A stretch of DNA of 64,000 nucleotides from Heracleum sosnowskyi (lineage: Eukaryota > Streptophyta > Magnoliopsida > Apiales > Apiaceae): positions 54,641,481 to 54,705,480 of the forward strand of contig CM061236.1 of NCBI GenBank assembly GCA_030848705.1. Direction: 5' to 3'. A program made the position numbers and the translations under genes. Numbering within the stretch: the first letter of the stretch is position 1; every line of letters begins with the position of its first letter. This document shows positions 50,985-61,199 of the stretch, one piece after another. Under the pieces are notes generated by a model that searched no databases, was not told the origin of the DNA, and saw only the letters and a program-made list of their open reading frames with translations.

Positions 50985-51120
50985 CTACACAATAACGAAC
51001 TATGTTACTATCATGATATTAAAGTTCCCATAAGGGTTTTAGTCGAACTTGGCAAGAGTTCTTATTATCTTAGTGAATTTATTATTGTAACGCTGCCTCA
51101 TCTCTGGGGTTTATAACTCT
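50985..51120 (-). other. Untranslated leader after the PBS
   Basis: A 136-bp AT-rich stretch lies between the primer-binding site and the extra ORF. It contains short ATG-started frames but nothing recognisable. A packaging signal would be expected in this part of the element, but I see no structure that I could assign to it. Confidence 0.4.
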
Positions 51121-51135
51121 AACGCTCTGATACCA
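51121..51135 (-). other. Primer-binding site, initiator tRNA-Met
   Basis: On the element strand TGGTATCAGAGC lies four bases (GAAA) after the end of the 5' LTR. These twelve bases are complementary to the 3' end, with CCA, of plant initiator tRNA-Met (known from many plant LTR elements); the next bases, GTT, match less well. It primes minus-strand DNA synthesis and fixes the element's orientation independently of the coding frames. Confidence 0.93.
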
Positions 51136-52556
51136 TTTCTGTAACAGCCCCAGATCCGGGGTCGGGGATCCGGTCGTTACGGTCTCAATTCCCATCAATA
51201 ATACTTGCACTTGAATCAAAACAATTAAACTACATGCTGTGACCCTACAATAACAACACCACTCACACAACAAGTTATAGTTCCAGAGATGAAATTGGAA
51301 TAAGTATCTAGTCATATGATCCACAAGTTATAAGTTATTACAAACCCAAAAGATTACAGAGCATTTAAAAGTTCTTGCCGTTGATTACATTAATCATAAG
51401 ATACATAAGTCTGATACACAAAAGCTGAAGCTTAGAACACTAGTGGTTACTACCTCAGCTATGGCGGCTACGACATCAACGGGTAAATCTCTGACGACTG
51501 CTACCCGCTTTCGCGGGGTGTGACTGTTGCGGGCCATCTGCTCTAGCTGTTGTTGTGATATAAATAAATAAAGCAAGGGTGAGCAATAGAGCCCACCAAA
51601 AATAACTTATAACAGATTACCAAAATATAACAATTCAAAGATATATTGCAGTCACATGTTATGCCTTCAACAGATAAGAAACTAGTATAGCGTAAAGGAT
51701 GAAGTTACGAGGAAAATTAATGGGATATTTTCGTAACCCAAAATCCACTTATGCATATATATCCTTAATCAGGTTTTACCAGAGTCATAACTTATAGAAT
51801 AAAAGATGAAGTTGCATGAATTTGTTGTCACTTCATTCCCAAACGCTTTTCGACCCCCTGCCAACAAGTTTGGTTCTTCACCCCAATACATGTTGCAGGA
51901 ATATCCAAATTGGATGATGAACCAATACCGGAGTTGCTACCGCGCCCGCTGTGCCTAACCTTGCTATGATCAGTAGCAGGTCGCACCGCTCAAATAGTTT
52001 TCTACATGTAGATGGAAGAATCACGACAGCCTGACATTGTCTACCGCCTTATAGTGACCTCCCGGCCAACGGTTGGGCCAATAAAAGTTGGATGGGTCCG
52101 CGCAACTAGACCACTTACACCACTCCTAGTTCAGATGAAATCCATGACTCTGAAACATAAGGATCGTCCTCCTTTCCCCAAGTGTAGCACTTGTTGATAC
52201 GACTCCACTAAGTAGTTATATCTAGGTCGGAAAGGAAGATTCTCCAATATTTCCCAAGCTATTGCTTGTTAATGGACATCGATTTGTTCCATGAATTTAC
52301 CCCTCGATCGTTGAGGTGGTAACACACTATTTAACTTGCAGCAACCAAATTGCTTTGAGAAAATATCTGTCCCTTGACAGTTTTTGAACTGAGAGTTTAA
52401 AAAGAGTAGTAGTCACTTAAATCAGGTTTCCCATATTTTTGATAGTTGAGCGAGCATTTGAATCTTCTTTAAAAGACAGATTCAAATGGAAAAACAGTGT
52501 TTTGGGAACCTCTTTTTGATTGGAAAACAATTAATAACATTTATTAAACAAGTAAA

Positions 52557-53030
52557 CCTCCAAATGAATATTCGAAAATAATATTCATCAAATAAACAAA
52601 CCTCGAATGAATATTTAGAAATAATATTCATTAATAAATAATCCTCAAATGAATATTCAAAAGTAATACTCATTAATAAATAATCCTCAAATGAATATTC
52701 AAAAATAATATTCATTAAATAAATAAATAATCCTCAAATGAATATTTGAAAATAATATTCATTATATAAATAAATAATCCTCAAATGAATATTTGAAAAT
52801 AATATTCATTATATAAATAAATAATCCTCAAATGAATATTTGAAAATAATATTCATTATATAAATAAATAATCCTCAAATGAATATTTGAAAATAATATT
52901 CATTATATAAATAAATAATCCTCAAATGAATATTTGAAAATAATATTCATTAAATACTAAATCTCAAATGAATATACGGTAATAATATTATTAAAGTCAA
53001 TAATCCTCGAATGAATATAAATGATATTTC
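52557..53030. repeat. AT-rich 42-47-bp tandem array with hairpin units (5' LTR)
   Basis: This is the counterpart of 42,639-43,112 at the constant LTR offset of 9,918, with the same unit number and spacing. Because slippage has not changed the copy number since insertion, it agrees with the young age indicated by the point differences. Confidence 0.9.
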
Positions 53031-54474
53031 TTAAGTCAATAATTAATCCTCGAATAACAGTTACCCGATATCTTATCGGAAATAACCTTTAACATATACC
53101 GAAATATAATTATTTCTGATCTTAGAGAAAATCACCCGCCCTTATCCTAGGGCATTATATACAAGACTGGCTTATAACTGATATCCCATATCTAGCTTAT
53201 AAGCCCCACATCAATCATATCCTCAAGTATTGCTATATATAGCAATTCGAAAACAAGTATGCAATTTATATATATCGCAATCGCATATCATAATTGAAAA
53301 CAGTTATTATCACAACAACAGTAGTATAGGTTTAGAAAACTTGCCTGGTGGTGAGGTAGGGGTAGTGTGCCTCGAGTCAATCCGGCGATCTATACATAGT
53401 CAAAAGATCCAAGGTTAATCACTTGAATACTTGCACGAAACTAAGTATGTACTTCACTTAAACCAAGACATGATTTCTAGTTAACTCCTTAAGAATCCTC
53501 TTGCGCACGCTCGACTCGAACATTTTTATAAAATAGAGATTAAATCCTTTTAACACGAAATCTTTTCGAGGGTCCTCCTAAACATACCTAGCATGTTAAC
53601 ACAAAGTTTCACATTCTGATTGGTCACTTAAGGGGTTTGATCATTGCCTCAAAGTTGGCTAAGTGGTATAGCTCGGTTTCTCGAAACATCCTTAACTAAA
53701 ACACTCGTTTCTCCTAAACCGTAATTCGGAATCACATGATCTTTATATCAAAACGAACCTTGAAACAATACCTACACAATACTAGGCAGTGGTGACTCTG
53801 GACAGAAGTCCTTATGTCCGAACATCACAGACACAACAGAGCTAGGGAAAATCGGGCATTATAACGGCTATGTTTTAACGATTCCAAAGTTTAATCATAA
53901 ACTTACAAGACCAATCCAAACCAAATCACCAAGTCAAATCCTCAACATCATTACTAATTCATAATCATCACAAATCAGTCAAAACCAACATCTACTTGCT
54001 TATCATCAAAACAACATCAAACTTTCATCAAACCTCCGTTAAAACCACTCAATCATCCTTATGATTATACCAACTAAAGTATACTCAAAACTAACCATAT
54101 AAATCATATTATAACTAAGAGTTTCAAGAGATTATACCTTCCTTGGAGTGTATATGATCGCAATAAGCCTTGTATAGTCCTTATCTAACCTTAAGCTAGC
54201 TTGAATCATCAAAAGAAACCAAGAATCAAAAGTTAGTTCTTGAAATCACTATTCATTTCACTATTCATCCTCATCTTTAATCAAGGATTTGAACATGATA
54301 ACCTTAATAGATGGTTCTAGGATTTAGAGAATACCTTAGTTGTGAAATATGGAAGCTTTTGAATCCAAGAACATGAATTATGGATGTTTGGATGATGGAT
54401 TCTTGAAAAAGTATACTTGTTTTCTTTAAAATAGCCGAATGTTTTCTTTTTGGGGGTGGGAGTGTTCTTGCTTG

Positions 54475-54560
54475 GTTGATCTTGAACAAGTGGGAGATAT
54501 TTTGTATATAAAAGTGGTGAGTCATCACAATTTTGGCTTGTCACAGGGGCACGTGTCGCA
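54475..54560 (-). promoter_or_regulatory. Candidate LTR promoter: G-box, bZIP site, TATA-like box
   Basis: Read on the element strand, a G-box/ABRE-like GACACGTGCC (CACGTG at 54,550-54,555) is followed by TGACTCA (54,518-54,524), then TTTTATATACAAA (54,501-54,513). Downstream is a C/A-rich stretch (AACACTCCCACCCCC) resembling a plant 5' leader. Transcription would start near 54,475-54,480, making U3 about 970 bp. The 3' LTR has the same cluster at about 44,557-44,642. Other AT-rich TATA-like strings exist in the LTR (for example about 53,265-53,275), so this is a candidate only. Confidence 0.35.
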
Positions 54561-55447
54561 CATGCAGGAGCCCTGATAAAGTAGCTTTACTGGTTTGCTT
54601 TATTGGTTTGTTTCCTTTCACATGGATGATCCAAATGTTGCATTCCTCGACTTAATCTTGTTACATGTTACTTCCATGTTTGTATTTAATCTCGTAAGTG
54701 TCCCGTTGTTCCGTCTCCGTTTAATCGCGTAAAAAGTTCGCAGGGTTTCTTAAGTGTTCTATCGAAGTAGTTTATCGTAATCGTTCTTAATATCTCTAAT
54801 TCTTTTATTAAATCCATATCCATGGAATTGATAATTTAAATTCTCAAGTATTCTCAAATAATAATTAATCCGTCCGTTAATGGTGAAATTTCGGAGAAAA
54901 CGGAAATGCTATTTTTCCGATTCTGACAGCTTTTGCATTCCTTTATTTACATCGTAGATCACTAATACGGCTTTGAAAGTTCATTATATCGACCCGTATA
55001 TAAGGTGGTCTGAAAAACTTTTAAACGACAAAATTTACTATTCATCAAAAGTTACTATTCATCAGTGGTTTTTCTATACTCCTTTGGATCAATATTCGTT
55101 CCAATATTCCTGGTTTACTTCTCTTTACTCTTTGCACTTAGAAAACGTTCTAGTGCTTTCTCGGGCATACGCTATCTTGTTTACGGAGTTGTCGGATGTA
55201 TTCCAGATATTGATTTGGATGACATAAAAATACTTTTCTTCCCTGGAGTATTGTATTCTTACCTTCCAGATTGATTGTTCTTATTTATATGATCAGTCCA
55301 TTCTTATTATTCTCAAAATGTTTGAAAACTGACATCCATATTCATTTCGTACTTAATTCTCCAAAAACCATTACCACCATCCACATATATATATACATCA
55401 TCATACAATAAAAGTTTTAATTCTACCCAAAAATCTGGGGTTTTACA

Positions 55448-55452
55448 ATTCG
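55448..55452. repeat. Right target-site duplication ATTCG
   Basis: ATTCG follows TTTTACA, the last bases of the right LTR, and continues into satellite (AGTCAATTTCGG) in the monomer register interrupted at 41,221. Confidence 0.95.
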
Positions 55453-58400
55453 AGTCAATTTCGGTTTTAGTTTGGCCAAACAAACCAATTTAAGTCAATT
55501 TCCACCACATTAGAGTGGATTTCGACCACTTCCTGGCATGATTAACATATTATCATAATATACATGAACTTTGACCACTTTTTGGGATCCTCATATACGA
55601 GTTTCATCCGAGTCAATTTCGGTTTTAGTTTAGCCAAACAAACCAATTTGAGTCATTTTCCACCACATTAGAGTGGATTTCGACCACTTCTTGTCATGAT
55701 TAACATATTATCATAAAATACATCAACTATGACCATTTTTGGGGGTCCTCCAATAACAGTTTCATCCGAGTCAATTTCGGCTCTAGTTTGGCCAAAGTAA
55801 CCAATTTAAGTAACTTTCCACCACTTTAGATTGGATTTCGACCACATCCTGGCATGATTAAAATATTATCATAATATACATGAACTTTGACCACTTTTTG
55901 GGATCCTTATATACCAGTTTCATCGGAGTCAATTTCGGTTTTAGTTTGGCCAAACAAACCAGTTTAAGTCAATTTCCACCACATTAGAGTGGATTTCGAC
56001 CACATCCTGGCATGATTAACATATTATCATAATATACATGAACTTTGACCACTTTTTGGGATACTCATATACCAGTTTGATCCGAGTCAATTTCGGTTTT
56101 AGTTTGGCCAAACAAACCAATTTAAGTCAATTTCCACCACATTAGAGTGGATTTCGACCACTTCCTGGCATGATTAACATATTATCAGAATTTACATCAA
56201 CTATGACCATTTTTTGGGGTCCTCCAATAACAGTTTCACCCGAGTCAATTTCGGCTCTAGTTTGGCCAAACTAACCAATTTAAGTCACTTTCCACCACTT
56301 TAGAGTGGATTTCGACCACATCCTGGCATGATTAACATATTATCATAATATACTTGAACTTTGACCACTTTTTGGGATCCTCGTATACCAGTTTCATCCG
56401 AGTCAATATTGGTTTTAGTTTAGCCAAACAAACCAATTTAAGTCAATTTCCACCACATTAGATTGGATTTCGACCACTTCTTGGCATGACTAACATATTA
56501 TCATAAAATACATCAACTATGACCATTTTTGGGGAGTGGATTTCGACCACATCCTGGCATGATTAACATATTATCATAAAATACATCAACTATGAGCAGT
56601 TTTGGGGGTCCTCCAATAACAGTTTCATCCGAGTCAATTTCGGCTCTAGTTTGGCCAAAGTAACCAATTTCAGTCACTTTCCACCACTTTAGATTGGATT
56701 TCGACCACATCCTGGCATGATTAACATATTATCATAATATACATGAACTTTGACCACTTTTTGTCCTTATATACCAGTTTCATCCGAGTCAATTTCGGTT
56801 TTAGTTTGGCCAAACAAACCAATTTAAGTCAATTTCCACCACATTAGAGTGGATTTCGACCACTTCCTGGCATGATTAACATATTATCATAATATACATG
56901 AACTTTGACCACTTTTTGGGATCCTCATATACCAGTTTCATCCGAGTCAATTTCGGTTTTAGTTTAGCCAAACAAACCAATTTGAGTCATTTTCCCCCAC
57001 ATTAGAGTGGATTTCGACCACTTCTTGTCATGATTAACATATTATCATAAAATACATCAACTATGACCATTTTTGGGGGTCCTCCAATAACAGTTTCATC
57101 CGAGTCAATTTCGGCTCTAGTTTGGCCAAAGTAACCAATTTAAGTAACTTTCCACCACTTTAGATTGGATTTCGACCACATCCTGGCATGATTAAAATAT
57201 TATCATAATATACATGAACTTTGACCACTTTTTGGGATCCTTATATACCAGTTTCATCCGAGTCAATTTCGGTTTTAGTTTGGCCAAACAAACCAGTTTA
57301 AGTCAATTTCCACCACATTAGAGTGGATTTCGACCACATCCTGGCATGATTAACATATTATCATAATATACATGAACTTTGACCACTTTTTGGGATACTC
57401 TTATACCAGTTTGATCCGAGTCAATTTCGGTTTTAGTTTGGCCAAACAAACCAATTTAAGTCAATTTCCACCACATTAGAGTGGATTTCGACCACGTCCT
57501 GGCATGATTAATATATTATCAGAATTTACATCAACTATGACCATTTTTTGGGGTCCTCCAATAACAGTTTCACCCGAGTCAATTTCGGCTCTAGTTTGGC
57601 CAAACTAACCAATTTAAGTCACTTTCCACCACTTTAGACTGGATTTCGACCACATCCTGGCATGATTAACATATTATCATAATATACTTGAACTTTGACC
57701 ACTTTTTGGGATCCTCATATACCAGTTTCATCCGAGTCAATTTCGGTTTTAGTTTAGCCAAACAAACCAATTTAAGTCAATTTCCACCACATTAGATTGG
57801 ATTTCGACCACTTCTTGGCATGATTAACATATTATCATAAAATACATCAACTATGACCATTTTTGGGGAGTGGATTTCGACCACATCCTGGCATGATTAA
57901 CATATTATCATAAAATACATCAACTTTGACCATTTTTGGGGGTCCTCCAATAACAGTTTCATCCGAGTCAATTTCGCCTCTAGTTTGGCCAAAGTAACCA
58001 ATTTCAGTCACTTTCCACCACTTTAGATTGTATTTCGACCACATCCTGACATGATTAACATATTATCATAATATACATGAACTTTGACCACTTTTTGTCC
58101 TTATATACCAGTTTCATTCGAGTCAATTTCGGTTTTAGTTTGGCCAAACAAACCAATTTAAGTCAATTTCCACCACATTAGAGTGGATTTCGACCACTTC
58201 CTGGCATGATTAACATATTATCATAATATACATGAACTTTGACCACTTTTTGGGATCCTCATATACCAGTTTCATCCGAGTCAATTTCGGTTTTAGTTTA
58301 GCCAAACAAACCAATTTGAGTCATTTTCCACCACATTAGAGTGGATTTCGACCACTTCTTGTCATGATTAACATATTATCATAAAATACATCAACTATGA

Positions 58401-59199
58401 CCATTTTTGGGGGTCCTCCAATAACAGTTTCATCCGAGTCAATTTCGGCTCTAGTTTGGCCAAAGTAACCAATTTAAGTAACTTTCCACCACTTTAGATT
58501 GGATTTCGACCACATCCTGGCATGATTAAAATATTATCATAATATACATGAACTTTGACCACTTTTTGGGATCCTTATATACCAGTTTCATCGGAGTCAA
58601 TTTCGGTTTTAGTTTGGCCAAACAAACCAGTTTAAGTCAATTTCCACCACATTAGAGTGGATTTCGACCACATCCTGGCATGATTAACATATTATCATAA
58701 TATACATGAACTTTGACCACTTTTTGGGATACTCATATACCAGTTTGATCCGAGTCAATTTCGGTTTTAGTTTGGCCAAACAAACCAATTTAAGTCAATT
58801 TCCACCACATTAGAGTGGATTTCGACCACTTCCTGGCATGATTAACATATTATCAGAATTTACATCAACTATGACCATTTTTTGGGGTCCTCCAATAACA
58901 GTTTCACCCGAGTCAATTTTGGCTCTAGTTTGGCCAAACTAACCAATTTAAGTCACTTTCCACCACTTTAGAGTGGATTTCGACCACATCCTGGCATGAT
59001 TAACATATTATCATAATATACTTGAACTTTGACCACTTTTTGGGATCCTCGTATACCAGTTTCATCTGAGTCAATATTGGTTTTAGTTTAGCCAAACAAA
59101 CCAATTTAAGTCAATTTCCACCACATTAGATTGGATTTCGACCACTTCTTGGCATGATTAACATATTATCATAAAATACATCAACTATGACCATTTTTG
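55448..59199. repeat. 1,334-bp higher-order repeat, dimerised to 2,668 bp
   Basis: Junctions at 56531, 57865 and 59199 are 1,334 bp apart (eight monomers plus the partial one). The units alternate. Those with junctions at 40966 and 57865 share private variants (ATTTCGCCTCTAG, GATTGTATTTCGACC, CATCCTGACATG, CATTCGAGTC). Those at 56531 and 59199 share others (ATGAGCAGTTTTGGG, GAGTCAATATTGG, CTCGTATACC). The true recent unit is therefore a 2,668-bp dimer. The block from 55,448 to 56,531 pairs with 58,116 to 59,199 at offset 2,668. Confidence 0.88.
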
Positions 59200-60603
59200 G
59201 GGAGTGGATTTCGACCACATCCTGGCATGATTAACATATTATCATAAAATACATCAACTATGAGCAGTTTTGGGGGTCCTCCAATAACAGTTTCATCCGA
59301 GTCAATTTCGGCTCTAGTTTGGCCAAAGTAACCAATTTCAGTCACTTTCCACCACTTTAGATTGGATTTCGACCACATCCTGGCATGATTAACATATTAT
59401 CATAATATACATGAACTTTGACCACTTTTTGTCCTTATATACCAGTTTCATCCGAGTCAATTTCGGTTTTAGTTTGGCCAAACAAACCAATTTAAGTCAA
59501 TTTCCACCACATTAGAGTGGATTTCGACCACTTCCTGGCATGATTAACATATTATCAGAATTTACATCAACTATGACCATTTTTTGGGGTCCTCCAATAA
59601 CAGTTTCACCCGAGTCAATTTCGGCTCTAGTTTGGCCAAACTAACCAATTTAAGTCACTTTCCACCACTTTAGAGTGGATTTGGACCACATCCTGGCATG
59701 ATTAACATATTATCATAATATACTTGAACTTTGACCACTTTTTGGGATCCTCATATACCAGTTTCATCCGAGTCAATTTCGGTTTTAGTTTAGCCAAACA
59801 AACCAATTTAAGTCAATTTCCACCACATTAGATTGGATTTCGACCAGTTCTTGGCATGATTAACATATTATCATAAAATACATCAACTATGACCATTTTT
59901 GGGGAGTGGATTTCGACCACATCCTGGCATGATTAACATATTATCATAAAATACATCAACTATGAGCATTTTTGGGGGTCCTCCAATAACAGTTTCATCC
60001 GAGTCAATTTCGGCTCTAGTTTGGCCAAAGTAACCAATTTCAGTCACTTTCCACCACTTTAGATTGGATTTCGACCACATCCTAGCATGATTAACATATT
60101 ATCATAATATACATGAACTTTGACCACTTTTTGTCCTTATATACCAGTTTCATCCGAGTCAATTTCGGTTTTAGTTTGGCCAAACAAACCAATTTAAGTC
60201 AATTTCCACCACATTAGAGTGGATTTCGACCACTTCCTGGCATGATTAACATATTATCAGAATTTACATCAACTATGACCATTTTTTGGGGTCCTCCAAT
60301 AACAGTTTCACCCGAGTCAATTTCGGCTCTAGTTTGGCCAAACTAACCAATTTAAGTCACTTTCCACCACTTTAGAGTGGATTTCGACCACATCCTGGCA
60401 TGATTAACATATTATCATAATATACTTGAACTTTGACCACTTTTTGGGATCCTCATATACCAGTTTCATCCGAGTCAATTTCGGTTTTAGTTTAGCCAAA
60501 CAAACCAATTTAAGTCAATATCCACCACATTAGATTGGATTTCGACCACTTCTTGGCATGATTAACATATTATCATAAAATACATCAACTATGACCATTT
60601 TTG
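59199..60603. repeat. 702-bp higher-order repeat, two tandem copies
   Basis: Junctions at 59199, 59901 and 60603 are 702 bp apart, i.e. four monomers plus the partial monomer. This equals the 1,334-bp unit minus four monomers (632 bp). The ATGAGC variant of the preceding unit is shared by the second junction (59,963) but not by the third, giving the direction of the expansion or a conversion tract. Confidence 0.87.
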
Positions 60604-61199
60604 GGGAGTGGATTTCGACCACATCCTGGCATGATTAACATATTATCATAAAATACATCAACTATGACCATTTTTGGGGGTCCTCCAATAACAGTTTCAT
60701 CCGAGTCAATTTCGGCTCTCGTTTGGCCAAAGTAACCAATTTCAGTCACTTTCCACCACTTTAGATTGGATTTCGACCACATCCTGGCATGATTAACATA
60801 TTATCATAATATACATGAACTTTGACCACTTTTTGTCCTTATATACGAGTTTCATCCGAGTCAATTTCGGTTTTAGTTTGGCCAAACAAACCAATTTAAG
60901 TTAATTTCCACCACATTAGAGTGGATTTCGACCACTTCCTGGCATGATTAACATATTATCAGAATTTACATCAACTATGACCATTTTTTGGGGTCCTCCA
61001 ATAACAGTTTCACCCGAGTCAATTTCGGCTCTAGTTTGGCCAAACTAACCAATTTAAGTCACTTTCCACCACTTTAGAGTGGATTTCGACCACATCCTGG
61101 CATGATTAACATATTATCATAATATACTTAATCTTTGACCACTTTTTGGGATCCTCATATACCAGTTTCATCCGAGTCAATTTCGGTTTTAGTTTAGCC

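Larger units (their letters stand above)
41222..55447 (-). mobile_element. Ty3/gypsy chromovirus LTR retrotransposon (Tekay/Del-like), 14,226 bp
   Basis: This is a complete insertion bounded by two 4,308-bp LTRs that start TGTAA and end TTACA, with 5-bp target duplications. It is transcribed on the minus strand. Internal order is PBS for initiator tRNA-Met, extra ORF, gag-protease, RT, RNase H, integrase, chromodomain-like tail, PPT. This order (integrase after RNase H) defines Ty3/gypsy, and the chromodomain-like tail after the GPF motif points to a chromovirus of the Tekay/Del group. The LTRs differ at only four positions I could find, so the copy is young. The protease-RT joint carries a deletion with frame change, so it is probably non-autonomous. 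Lineage assignment rests on motif recognition, not a phylogeny. Confidence 0.95.
51140..55447 (-). repeat. 5' LTR of the retrotransposon
   Basis: This is the 4,308-bp copy of the 41,222-45,529 LTR, carrying T at 51,246, 52,052 and 54,680 and C at 54,909 where the partner has the alternative base. It lies upstream of the PBS on the element strand, so it should contain the active promoter. A promoter-like cluster is listed separately. The length is large for a chromovirus LTR. Apart from the tandem array and promoter candidate I see no genes in it. Confidence 0.96.

Noticed and set aside
41222..55447. CRM-type (centromere-specific) or Athila/Ogre element
   Set aside because: The C-terminal tail after GPF is of the Tekay/Del chromodomain type. 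There is no extra coding region between pol and the 3' LTR as in Athila. The PBS is initiator tRNA-Met, whereas Ogre elements typically use tRNA-Arg.
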